From CAVROP01 sp050008495 (GTDB lineage: Bacteria > Acidobacteriota > Terriglobia > UBA7540): 64,000 bases of DNA. Every line of letters starts with the position of its first letter. Positions within the stretch are counted from its first letter, which is position 1. This document shows, in pieces, positions 8,680 to 16,244 of this stretch. The notes below the pieces were generated by a model. It did no database searches and was not told the origin of the DNA. It was given only the letters and a program-made list of their open reading frames with translations. The stretch lies in assembly GCA_050008495.1 (NCBI GenBank), contig JBEKMN010000044.1, forward strand, positions 1 through 64,000, in the 5' to 3' direction. Made by a program: the position numbers and the translations under genes.

Positions 8680-8703
8680 GATTGGTTCTTTGAGAACCCA
8701 ATC
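8680..8703. promoter_or_regulatory. Inverted repeat upstream of the SWIM gene
   Basis: GATTGGTTCT (8680-8689), TTG spacer, AGAACCCAATC (8693-8703). The arms pair with one bulged base. It lies 24 nt before the SWIM-gene ATG and between divergent genes, a good place for a dimeric repressor site or a leader hairpin. No other evidence. Confidence 0.4.
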
Positions 8704-8727
8704 TTTGACAATTAGGAGGAGGTCGCT

Positions 8728-9636
8728 ATGACCCAAACACAGTTTGAGACCCGCCAAGAACGCGCTGAGAACGGAGCCCTGGTCGCCTCGAAAACCGACG
8801 AAGGCTGCCGCGTCTACTCTCTCCACAACCCTGGACAGATTTATCTCGTCCGGCAGGAAGGCGAACACTGGACCTGCACCTGCCCGGATTTTGAAACTCA
8901 CAAAGCCGACGTCACGTGGCGCTGCAAGCACATCCTCGCGGTCGCGCCCTGGCCGCAAACGCCAGCCCCGCCCGCGCCGCACCCGCCAGCCGAAGCGCCG
9001 GCCAACGCCCTGCCAACCGCCGCGCCACCTGAAAAACCTCCCGCCTCGAAGGGAAAAACGCGCCAGCCGAGTGAGCCAGTGCCCCCGGCCCTCATGCTCA
9101 TTAAGCGCAGCGTCAGCCCTGACGGACGCATCGATTCAGTCTCCGTCGAGTTTTCGATGCCGGTGTCGGGCCAACAAGAGGAGGAGATCAAAGCCAAGGC
9201 CGTCAAAACGCTTCAGTTGCAGCGGGAGATCGTCACATCCTTTCTGAAACTCAACGGGCACGCCGTAGCTACCGCTCCCTCACCAAGCACTCCCCCGGCA
9301 CCCACGAACGGGGGAAACGGCAGCCCGGTCTTCGCCCGCATGCTCGATATCGGCAAGATGAACGGCCGGTGGGGCGAACGCCTCTACATCACCTTCCAGG
9401 TGGATGGCCGGCGCTGCCGCCTCTTCGGTTCCTCCAAGCAGCTCGCCACGCACGTGGGCTCGGCGGGATACGAAATCGATCCCGAAGGCATCGAGGAGGG
9501 ACTCCGGCTGAATCTGCCCTGCCGCGTCACCACCAAACCCAGCGACGACGGCAAGTACGTGAACGTGGAAAAGGTGTTCCCCGTCAAGGGGAACACTCCC
9601 AAAGGAGGGAACCATGACGGCAACATCCCTTACTAA
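8728..9636 (+). CDS. SWIM zinc-finger protein with C-terminal OB-like region, 302 aa
   Basis: The N-terminus has a SWIM zinc site: C50-x-C52 in CTCPDF and C66-x-H68 in CKHILAV. A proline/alanine-rich linker (about 73-115) follows, then a mixed alpha/beta region and a C-terminal domain (about 205-295) with alternating strands that could be an OB-like nucleic-acid-binding fold. The start is firm: GGAGGAGG lies 6 nt upstream. SWIM domains bind DNA or protein partners in recombination and transposition factors. The next gene, a RecB-like nuclease, begins inside its end, so the two are coupled. Confidence 0.8.
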   Translation: MTQTQFETRQERAENGALVASKTDEGCRVYSLHNPGQIYLVRQEGEHWTCTCPDFETHKADVTWRCKHILAVAPWPQTPAPPAPHPPAEAPANALPTAAPPEKPPASKGKTRQPSEPVPPALMLIKRSVSPDGRIDSVSVEFSMPVSGQQEEEIKAKAVKTLQLQREIVTSFLKLNGHAVATAPSPSTPPAPTNGGNGSPVFARMLDIGKMNGRWGERLYITFQVDGRRCRLFGSSKQLATHVGSAGYEIDPEGIEEGLRLNLPCRVTTKPSDDGKYVNVEKVFPVKGNTPKGGNHDGNIPY

Positions 9637-10416
9637 AGAGCCGGACGAGGTTCTCGAACAAGAGCGCGCACGCACCTCTCGTACTCCCGCATCAACCGAT
9701 ATCTCACCTGCCCGGAGCAATACCGCCTCTACTACGTTGAGAATCTCCGGCCCAAGATCGAAAGCGCCAGCCTTGTCTTCGGAGGGCTGATCCATGTGGC
9801 CCTGGCGGACTTCTTCCGCGAGGGAGTCAGCCCCGAGGACACCTTCCTGCGGGAATGGGACAACCTCAAGAGCCTGGAGCTTCGCTATAACAAGCGCACG
9901 TCCTGGGAGGATTTGAGGGGAAAAGGCAAAAAGCTTCTGGAACGGTTCGTTACGGAGGAACTTCCCAAAATCCAGAAGGTCTACGGCATCGAGCAGAAAT
10001 TCGAACTCGCCGTCACCACCATGCGCCTGCCCTTCATCGGCATCGTGGACCTTCTTGCCCAGGTGGACGGCCTAGCGACGATCATTGATTTCAAGACCGC
10101 GGCCTCAGGCTATGAAGAGCACGAGGTCGCCCTCTCCGATCAACTGACCGCCTACTGGCTCGCCGACCCCACGGCGGACCGCGTCGCCTACTGCATTCTC
10201 ACCAAAACCAAAGAGCCCGTCATTCAATGGCATTTCGCCAAACGGGACGCGGGCCGGCTGGAGGAGTACCTCGCCAAGGTGCGAATCGTCTCCGAAGACA
10301 TCGCGGCGGGGAAATTCTACAAACGGCCCGGCAAGCACTGCGGGTACTGCGATTTCCTGCCGGTTTGCCTGGAGGACAAAAAGAAAGTCCAGGAATCGCT
10401 GGTGAAGATCGCGTAG
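9614..10416 (+). pseudogene. Cas4/RecB-like PD-(D/E)XK nuclease, 5' frameshift
   Basis: The reading frame 9676-10416 encodes a PD-(D/E)XK nuclease: LSYSRINRYLTCPEQYR at the start, GGLIHVAL (His), IGIVD (Asp), IIDFK (D-x-K) and CGYCDFLPVC at the end, giving one plus three cysteines as in Fe-S nucleases of the Cas4/AddB type. No start codon precedes LSYSR in that frame. The natural ATG at 9614 overlaps the SWIM gene and has GGAGGG, but is in another frame; a one-base change between about 9650 and 9676 would join them. Otherwise translation could begin only at 9796, losing the first Cys and His. Confidence 0.78.
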
Positions 10417-10468
10417 CAGTTCCTATTACACAGAGCCATGCAGATCGCTGCGTGGCTCTTCCTTTCTC

Positions 10469-10618
10469 TTTAGGGCCGCCGATTCTGGCGACTTCATTCA
10501 AATCGTGAAACAGGTCGGCGTAGAGCTTGGCGCGGACGAAAGCTAGGAGAACCAGATCGGGGCCGTCGCATTGGCGCGGTTGCAGATGCAACTCGCATCC
10601 CGGGTCCCCAAACTGAAG
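10469..10618 (+). pseudogene. Decayed coding remnant with internal TAG
   Basis: One frame reads FRAADSGDFIQIVKQVG, then a TAG at about 10544, then ENQIGAVALARLQMQLAS to a TGA. Residue choice on both sides of the stop is protein-like and continuous, suggesting one former gene with a nonsense mutation. No start, ribosome site or family is recognised. It follows the nuclease gene. Confidence 0.3.
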
Positions 10619-10786
10619 TGACTCTGGCCTACGCCCCGGGCTTCATAAGCACGTGGCATTTTTTACACGCCCGTCGCGCCACTCTCGGATGGGTTTCGCA
10701 CAGCAGCAGTTTCCCTCCACCTCCACCCCGCGAGTCGATGCTACGCTGGCTTTGAAAACAGGGTTGATTTCACATGCCTCCGCCCT

Positions 10787-10939
10787 ATGTCGTGGCATCA
10801 CGGCATGACCTCGCAGGAGATTGCCGCGGCCATCCGAAAGAAACTGCGGCATGCCAAGACGCAATTGGTAGCCATCAAGCGGCTTTTCGCCGACGTGCTT
10901 GAGGCTGCTGGTGAAAGCTCATCCGGCAAAACGTTGTGA
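10787..10939 (+). CDS. Possible small helical protein, 50 aa
   Basis: Reads MSWHHGMTSQEIAAAIRKKL then a second helix ending in a serine-rich tail; a later ATG at 10805 is possible. Strongly helical and basic, possibly a small DNA-binding or accessory protein. There is no clear ribosome-binding site and no family match, so it may be spurious or residual. The surrounding 10.42-11.06 kb otherwise holds only the decayed remnant just before it. Confidence 0.3.
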   Translation: MSWHHGMTSQEIAAAIRKKLRHAKTQLVAIKRLFADVLEAAGESSSGKTL

Positions 10940-11064
10940 ACTCGCCAGAGTGCCAAGGATTCGGACGGGATTCCCCAATCGGAAGACGGCTCTGGAGCCC
11001 TTGCAGCGCATTTGATCTCCCTCCGATACTCGTCTGATAACGGATTTCCGACGGCATCCGGACA

Positions 11065-11092
11065 TTGACTTCTGGCCTCGATGCGGTACAAT
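11065..11092 (+). promoter_or_regulatory. Sigma-70-type promoter for the toxin-antitoxin pair
   Basis: TTGACT (11065-11070) and TACAAT (11087-11092) with a 16-bp spacer. The predicted start of transcription is about 11099-11101, at the ATG of the antitoxin gene, and there is no ribosome-binding site before that ATG. The message may thus be leaderless. Confidence 0.6.
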
Positions 11093-11100
11093 GTAACCCT

Positions 11101-11367
11101 ATGATCCCACAACACTTATATCCTTTGTTCTGGGACGTGAACCTTGACAACTTCAACCCCACGGCCTATCCCGAGTACGCCATAGCCCGCGTTTTGGAGC
11201 TCGGAGACGAAAACGCTGTCAAATGGATGAAAGAGACCTTTTCGGAAGCGGACATCAGGCGGGTCATTGCTACTGAACGCCGCCTTTCGAGAAAATCGGC
11301 CAACTTTTGGGCGTTGGTGTACGGGATAGCCCCTAACGACGTGGCGGCGCTCCGCCCCGCCCGTTAA
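11101..11367 (+). CDS. DUF6922-like antitoxin, 88 aa
   Basis: The protein has the DUF6922 pattern: FWDVNLDNF near the start, a conserved ARVLELGD helix, WMKETF, and RRLSRKSANFWALVYGI at the end. Such proteins are regularly encoded just before AbiEii-type nucleotidyltransferases and are thought to act as antitoxins. The ATG at 11101 is used rather than the longer frame from 11065, which starts inside the promoter. The toxin gene begins 39 nt downstream. Confidence 0.78.
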   Translation: MIPQHLYPLFWDVNLDNFNPTAYPEYAIARVLELGDENAVKWMKETFSEADIRRVIATERRLSRKSANFWALVYGIAPNDVAALRPAR

Positions 11368-11406
11368 TCCTTCTCTCATTGTTGGTGCACTAAGGAGGTG
11401 ATTACT

Positions 11407-12045
11407 ATGGAAAGCGACGAACACGTGTGGCATCGGGAAGTGATTAACCCGCAGGTGGAGCGCACGCTGCACGACCTTGAAGCGCTCGGGGTGCTTGACC
11501 GGTGCTACCTCGCCGGGGGCACGGGCCTTGCGCTCCATCTCGGACACCGCCGTTCCCAAGACCTCGATTTCTTCAGCCGCGACTCGGTAGAGCCGGAAGT
11601 GTTGATTCGGCGGATGAAATCCCTCGCCGGATTCGCGCTCATGGCGCAAGGCCCGGACGCGTTGCACGTGACCGTCCAGGGCATCAAAGTCAGTTTCCTC
11701 GCCTACCCGTATCCGGTGCTCTTCCCATTTGCACCGTTCCAGGGCGTGAAGGTTGCTGATCCCCGTGACATCGCCAGCATGAAGCTGAGCGCGGTCGCAA
11801 GCCGAGGGACGAAGCGGGATTTCATCGATCTCTACGCCGTGGCGAAGCTGTACGGCCTTGCCCAATTGCTCGAATGGTTCAAGCAAAAATACGCAGGGGT
11901 GAATCACAGCCTGACGCACCTTCTGAAATCCCTGACCTGGTTTGAAGACGCCGAGAAGGACCCGATGCCCGACCTGCTTGCACCACTGCCCTGGGAGGAG
12001 GTGAGACGGTTCTTTCAAAGCGAAGCCTCTCGCCTCTCGCGCTAG
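11407..12045 (+). CDS. AbiEii/AbiGii-type nucleotidyltransferase toxin, 212 aa
   Basis: Nucleotidyltransferase-fold toxin. The active-site motif GGTGLALHLGHRRSQDLDFF is near residues 37-56, with D52 and D54 as metal ligands; a second conserved stretch is VADPRDIASMKLSAV...RDFIDLY. The ATG at 11407 follows AAGGAGGTG by 6 nt; an in-frame GTG at 11398 is inside that site. In characterised AbiE systems the toxin transfers nucleotides to RNA and gives phage resistance or plasmid maintenance. It appears intact and is followed by a terminator. Confidence 0.9.
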   Translation: MESDEHVWHREVINPQVERTLHDLEALGVLDRCYLAGGTGLALHLGHRRSQDLDFFSRDSVEPEVLIRRMKSLAGFALMAQGPDALHVTVQGIKVSFLAYPYPVLFPFAPFQGVKVADPRDIASMKLSAVASRGTKRDFIDLYAVAKLYGLAQLLEWFKQKYAGVNHSLTHLLKSLTWFEDAEKDPMPDLLAPLPWEEVRRFFQSEASRLSR

Positions 12046-12064
12046 CCGGTTACTTCATTTCTTG

Positions 12065-12097
12065 CGCCAGTCCGTTCGCGTGGACTGGCGTTTTTGT
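12065..12097 (+). terminator. Intrinsic terminator after the AbiEii-type gene
   Basis: Perfect 9-bp stem CGCCAGTCC / GGACTGGCG with an 8-nt loop, followed directly by TTTTTGTTT. It lies 20 nt beyond the toxin stop. Confidence 0.9.
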
Positions 12098-12120
12098 TTG
12101 CAATGACCTCTGCGACGGCC

Positions 12121-12164
12121 TTGCCGCCTCCGGCAACTTCTCCCGCCTTTGACGCTCCTTCGGG
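12121..12164. repeat. Intergenic repeat, copy 2 (related copy at 8623-8666)
   Basis: Starts with the same TTGCCG/CGGCAA hairpin as the copy at 8623, with substitutions mostly in the loop and flanks. It lies between the toxin terminator and the small CxxC gene. Confidence 0.4.
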
Positions 12165-12185
12165 CTGGCGTAGCCTGAAACCGCG

Positions 12186-12365
12186 ATGCACCCAAAACCG
12201 AGCGACTCACCACCAAAACCCCAGAACCTAGCGGGTGAGGAAAAACCGCCGCTTACGGCGGCGGAGTTGCTCCCGCTTTTTCGACTTCTGACGAGGGAAC
12301 CGCCCAAGGGCCACGACTTCAAGAGCTGCCCCCTTTGTAAAGAGTTCGGGATTGACCGCATTTGA
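12186..12365 (+). CDS. Small CxxC protein, 59 aa
   Basis: Proline-rich N-terminus, a helix (LTAAELLPLFRLLTREPP) and a C-terminal CPLCKEFG. Its TGA overlaps the TTG start of the serine recombinase (12362), which indicates translational coupling. Small CPxC-type proteins of this kind occur before recombinase genes in mobile DNA, but I cannot name a family. Confidence 0.5.
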   Translation: MHPKPSDSPPKPQNLAGEEKPPLTAAELLPLFRLLTREPPKGHDFKSCPLCKEFGIDRI

Positions 12366-12757
12366 AAAAACTGGACGTCTCGGTAGACTGTTCCAAAGGT
12401 CGAAAAAACTCAACCCCACAATCAATAACCCTCGTGAATCAATATTTCGTCTATTGTCGGAAATCCACCGAGGACGAGGATCATCAGGTCTTGTCTATCC
12501 AGTCCCAGATGCAGGAATTGCAAAAATACGCGGAACGGGAGAAACTTCGCGTCATAGCTACCAAAGAAGAAGCGAAGAGCGCCAAGACGCCGGGCCGCCC
12601 AGTTTTCAACGCGATGCTCAGCGAGATCGAGCGGGGCCGCGCCAACGGTATTCTCGCTTGGCACCCCGACCGGCTCGCCCGGAACGCGTTGGACGGCGGC
12701 CAGATCATTCAACTCCTGGATACCGGAACCCTGGCCGATATGCGCTTCCCGAGCCGT
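12362..12757 (+). pseudogene. Large serine recombinase, truncated after the catalytic domain
   Basis: The frame encodes the resolvase/invertase catalytic domain: YFVYCRKSTEDE with the nucleophile Ser in CRKST, SIQSQMQELQKYA, and AWHPDRLARNALDGG with the catalytic Arg in DRLARN. It ends around TGTLADMRFPS, where a full enzyme would continue several hundred residues into recombinase and zinc-ribbon domains. After ~12757 the sequence turns into a GC-rich intergenic repeat, so the gene has been cut. A GTG at 12434 is an alternative start. Confidence 0.8.
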
Positions 12758-12769
12758 TGTCGCGAACAC

Positions 12770-12835
12770 ACCTGTTCTCCTGTAGGGGCAACCCCCGTGG
12801 TTGCCTCAGGGCGGCCACAAGGGCCGCCCCTGCAC
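12770..12835. repeat. GC-rich double palindrome at a junction
   Basis: Two adjacent imperfect inverted repeats: GGGGCAACC...GGTTGCC and GGGCGGCC...GGCCGCCC. They lie exactly where the serine recombinase breaks off and the opposite-strand GT-C gene ends, so this repeat may have mediated the rearrangement. Confidence 0.6.
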
Positions 12836-12838
12836 CCG

Positions 12839-14569
12839 CTATCTGAGGGGCTGTGAAAACCATCCCATCGTTTTTGGATCAAAACCCACGATGAGCAGAC
12901 CATCCCCGGCAATCTCCGGCGGCACCGTAACCGCCATCGAGCGGCCAATGCTTGCGTCCGGCCCCATGCTTTTCCCGAAGTGATGGAGCAGGCGAGCGGT
13001 GCGTGAATACCGATGGTTGATCTCGAGCTCATAAGCAAGGCCCTGGTTCACAAATCTGCTCGCTAGCTGGCTTACAATAGCGTTCTTAAAAAGGATTTCT
13101 CCGCCCGGCCCCGCCACCACCTCGATGCGCACAGCTCGACCCTGGCGTGCGATTTTCAGACTCGATTGAGAGCTAGCGCCGCCCGCGAAATTGTTTACCG
13201 TGATCAATCTCGTTAAGGGGCCCCGTGGGGCGGCCGCCATCTCGAGCATGGCCTGGGTTGCGTAAACTCCCTCGTCATTCACGAGCAATAGAGTGGGAAC
13301 ACTCGCAGTGGCGGCGGCCTTCCGGATGCCCTCAAATTCGGCGCGCGCCTGGCGCTCAACGGAGCTGAAGCCGGCGAGCGTCTGCGGCAGGCTGGTCCAG
13401 AAGATCAAGAACTGTGCTACGGCCAGGCCAGCGAACGCCAACCCGAGACGCCTGCGAAGCTTGAGCGGCCCGGTCCCCTCTCCGGCCTGCTCAGCAGCCA
13501 CGACGGTTGCGAGGATGCCAAAAACTGCCGCGAGCCGCATGAACCGGACTCCAGGTGCTGCCCAGATAACGGCGAGCGCAGCTCCGAGACAAAGAAGGAC
13601 CCTCAACAGGGGCCCGCGCCCCGCCTTCCCCGGGCGCGCCAGCGCATACACCACCAGCGCGTAGCCGGTCAAATTCATCAGCGCGCCGGCGACAACCCCG
13701 ATGGAAAGCTTCCCCAACCACGAGGATGACGGTTCCCAAGGGAAAAAGGCACTGGCAAAGAAGACAATCGTATTGACCACGCCCTGCCTCAGCCAGCCCT
13801 GCGCAGGCTCCAGAACGTAGGCACGGTTCACGCCGCCATAAAACATCCACCGCAATGCTCCAAAGCAGGCCAGCGGCAGGAGGAAAACCGGCAGCATCCT
13901 TAGCCGGGGGCGCGCCATCGTTCCGTCACGCCTGAGTACGAAGAGGATGGCTGCGATGACGGGCGTAATTATGCCGGTTTCGTGGCTCAATAACGAAGCT
14001 AACTGGCAAACCAGCGAAAGGGTGATTCGCAACCCCGGATGGCTGCTGTCCTCAGGCGGTAAGAGGAGAAAAGCAGACAACGCGAAGAGCGCCATTAGAA
14101 CCGTGCCGCGGGAGGCAGCCGATTGGAATGCCTCATACCAGGCGGGGGAGAAAGCGTAAACCATCAAAAGTAGCGAGAGCAACAGGGGTTCGCTGCGCGT
14201 CTCGCGGCGCGCCAAAGCCACAAAGAGAACGAGGCTGATGGCAAGACCCAGAAGGTTCGTCACCAGATTAAGCGGCCCAGTTCCCGGCGAAAACAGACTT
14301 TCAAGCCAGAACGTGGCATTAACTACGGGCCGGCAGAAATCGGTGTGCAGTTGCGGCAGGTCGGGGAAATTAACAAAGTAGGAAGAGAAACCACGTGTAA
14401 TCCACAGGCCCGGATCGGGATGATACTGACGGGCGCTATGGAGGATGAGAGCGAAATCGTCGGTATTGATGTGGAACGCCCGCAAGTACGGCAACAGGAG
14501 TATGGAGTACGCAACCGGCACCATCAACCCTAGACCGAGCACGCCAATCCAATATCTAGGGCGGGTCAT
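12839..14569 (-). CDS. Polytopic membrane protein, GT-C glycosyltransferase-like, 576 aa
   Basis: Ten or more hydrophobic segments fill residues ~8-420, followed by a ~150-residue soluble tail. The first loop carries INTDDFAL (D37-D38), the acidic pair placed as in GT-C enzymes such as mannosyltransferases and oligosaccharyl transferases. This suggests lipid-linked sugar transfer on the outer face of the membrane. The ATG at 14569 overlaps the stop of the GT2 gene (ATGA), so it is the last gene of the glycan run. Donor and acceptor are unknown. Confidence 0.65.
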   Translation of the reverse strand: MTRPRYWIGVLGLGLMVPVAYSILLLPYLRAFHINTDDFALILHSARQYHPDPGLWITRGFSSYFVNFPDLPQLHTDFCRPVVNATFWLESLFSPGTGPLNLVTNLLGLAISLVLFVALARRETRSEPLLLSLLLMVYAFSPAWYEAFQSAASRGTVLMALFALSAFLLLPPEDSSHPGLRITLSLVCQLASLLSHETGIITPVIAAILFVLRRDGTMARPRLRMLPVFLLPLACFGALRWMFYGGVNRAYVLEPAQGWLRQGVVNTIVFFASAFFPWEPSSSWLGKLSIGVVAGALMNLTGYALVVYALARPGKAGRGPLLRVLLCLGAALAVIWAAPGVRFMRLAAVFGILATVVAAEQAGEGTGPLKLRRRLGLAFAGLAVAQFLIFWTSLPQTLAGFSSVERQARAEFEGIRKAAATASVPTLLLVNDEGVYATQAMLEMAAAPRGPLTRLITVNNFAGGASSQSSLKIARQGRAVRIEVVAGPGGEILFKNAIVSQLASRFVNQGLAYELEINHRYSRTARLLHHFGKSMGPDASIGRSMAVTVPPEIAGDGLLIVGFDPKTMGWFSQPLR

Positions 14570-15639
14570 TGGCAGCCCGTCCTTTCGATCCCGCCTCGCT
14601 CCCGGGCGGTCTGTCTTCTGCCCGCTGCCCTCCGTCTCCGCAGCGGCTCGCCGACTAGCCGGAAGGGCAGGAACAGCAGGGTTCTGATGACCGGCCGCCA
14701 CGACATGTCGCACCTCAAGGCCTCGCGGGCCTGCCGAAAAGCGGTGTGCAGGTCGCGGGCGAGCAAGGCGCGAAATGTGCCGCTGACGGCAACACGGGCC
14801 ACCTGGTCTTTGGCCTTTCGCGAGAGGGCGGGGGCGAGCGCGGCGGGCAGCAGGGAACGGCTGACCTCTACGCAGCGGCGCAGGTCGGCAATGTTCTGGC
14901 CCGATCTCACGTTCAGGGCTGACCATGATTCGGAGTGGACGCGCCAGGCCGCCAACGTCGCTGGCTCGTACCAGATCGGATAGTGAGCCGCGATTCTGAT
15001 CCACATCTCCCAGTCCGCCGCATAGGGAAGGTCCAGTCGAAATCCGCCCAATTTCTCATAGACTCTCCGCCTCACCACTATCGAGGGAGTCTGAATTCTA
15101 TTGGTAACGGCGATTCTGCTGAGGAACCCCGGTAGGATGCCCGGCGTCGAGCTCTCCGACACCGAATTCCGCAGCCAGGCGCCGTTTTCGCCGATAGTGC
15201 CGCTCCGGCAATAGGCCGCTCCGATGTCGTCCCGCGACGCCAATGCACCCTTGAGGGTTGCATAGAAGCCGGGGAGCGCCAGATCGTCGCTGTGCAAAAT
15301 GTGCACCCAGTAGCCCTCCGCCGTCTGGATGCAACTGTTCAGGTTGGCGAACTGGCCCAAATTGCGCGGCTGTCGGATGAAAGTTACCCGATCGCCCCCG
15401 AGGCGGCGCACCAGAGGCTCGGGATCATCCCTCGTGGAGGCGTCATCGACGACCGCGATCTGCATCTCCTCTGGTCCCGGGTCCTGCTCGAGGACGCTCG
15501 CGAGCGTCCCCTCGAGATACGGGTTTCGGTTGTAGGAAGGAATCATCACCGACCAAAAAGGCCGCGGTCGCGTATGGATTAGCGGCGCAATTGGGGGCGG
15601 TGCGGGGTAAGTCGGCATCAGGATCACGGCGCCCGTCAT
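14566..15639 (-). CDS. Family 2 glycosyltransferase (GT-A), 357 aa
   Basis: Classic GT2 features: SVMIPSYNR, VVDDAST (D65-D66), RNLGQFANLN and the HSDD metal motif near residue 118, then ADWEMWIRIA, a typical acceptor-side pattern. The C-terminus is helical and basic and may lie on the membrane. The start may be 15639 or the ATG at 15618; neither has a good ribosome site, and the upstream DNA is a dispersed repeat (about 15644-15720), so the 5' context may be altered. It probably builds a surface polysaccharide or glycolipid. Confidence 0.85.
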   Translation of the reverse strand: MTGAVILMPTYPAPPPIAPLIHTRPRPFWSVMIPSYNRNPYLEGTLASVLEQDPGPEEMQIAVVDDASTRDDPEPLVRRLGGDRVTFIRQPRNLGQFANLNSCIQTAEGYWVHILHSDDLALPGFYATLKGALASRDDIGAAYCRSGTIGENGAWLRNSVSESSTPGILPGFLSRIAVTNRIQTPSIVVRRRVYEKLGGFRLDLPYAADWEMWIRIAAHYPIWYEPATLAAWRVHSESWSALNVRSGQNIADLRRCVEVSRSLLPAALAPALSRKAKDQVARVAVSGTFRALLARDLHTAFRQAREALRCDMSWRPVIRTLLFLPFRLVGEPLRRRRAAGRRQTARERGGIERTGCQ

Positions 15640-15643
15640 TATG

Positions 15644-15720
15644 AGCGCAGCGAAGAATCTCTGCAGTTCGTGAGGTCCGAAGCAAACAGCGAGGACTATT
15701 CGCTAAGCTCAGAATGACAC
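15644..15720. repeat. Degenerate dispersed palindrome (GTCATTC..GCGAAG type)
   Basis: Contains CGAAGAATCTCTGCAG and, toward the other end, TTCGCTAAGCTCAGAATGACAC, matching in type the palindromes at 24168 and 51498. It sits directly before the GT2 start. Confidence 0.55.
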
Positions 15721-15743
15721 GGCGTTTTCAGTTCAGCGCGGGT

Positions 15744-16094
15744 TCAGAGGCGCATCCATGCATCGGGGACTATGTCCCGCGCGTCGAACTGGTCCTCGTT
15801 AAACCACTTTTTGGGAGCTACCACGATCCCACCCGAATCGGCCAGCCATGCCCCCCACCAACTGAAAGTGCTGTTGGCGATGAGGTGATGGCGGCAAAGT
15901 GTCAAGAGTCGAAGGTCTTCGTATCCCTTTTCGAGTCTGTTGCCGTCGACGAATGTCGTCGGCCCCCCGAGCTCTAGGTTGGCTCGAGCCCATTCAGGTT
16001 CGTCGGAGAAAACGAAGAAGTGCGGGCCTGGCACTCGCGAGCCGATCAACCGCGCACCTTCGCGGTAGTACTCCGGCGGGCAAGTCCCTAGCAT
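15744..16094 (-). pseudogene. Alpha-1,2-fucosyltransferase (GT11), C-terminal fragment
   Basis: 116 residues match only the C-terminal third of GT11 enzymes. The signature HHLIANSTFSWWGAWL is intact, preceded by FFVFSDEPEWA and followed by VVAPKKWF. The N-terminal domain is missing and upstream DNA (16095-16244) does not encode it in any frame I can see. Full enzymes are near 290 aa. It is likely a deletion relic of a fucosyl-containing glycan locus. Confidence 0.8.
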
Positions 16095-16244
16095 CTGGTT
16101 GTTAACAGGATCAGTTACGTAATCAGATCCCCAAACCGTCGTGTAACTTGACCGTAACCATTAGGATAACGGACTGGCCAGGCGTTCTTGCGGTATCTAT
16201 ACGCTCCCACACTTGCGCGAACGCAGCATTCACCCCAGGCGGGG

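Noticed and set aside
11116..12018. Minus-strand 300-codon frame
   Set aside because: Antisense shadow of the antitoxin and AbiEii-type toxin, both of which have clear family motifs, promoter and terminator.
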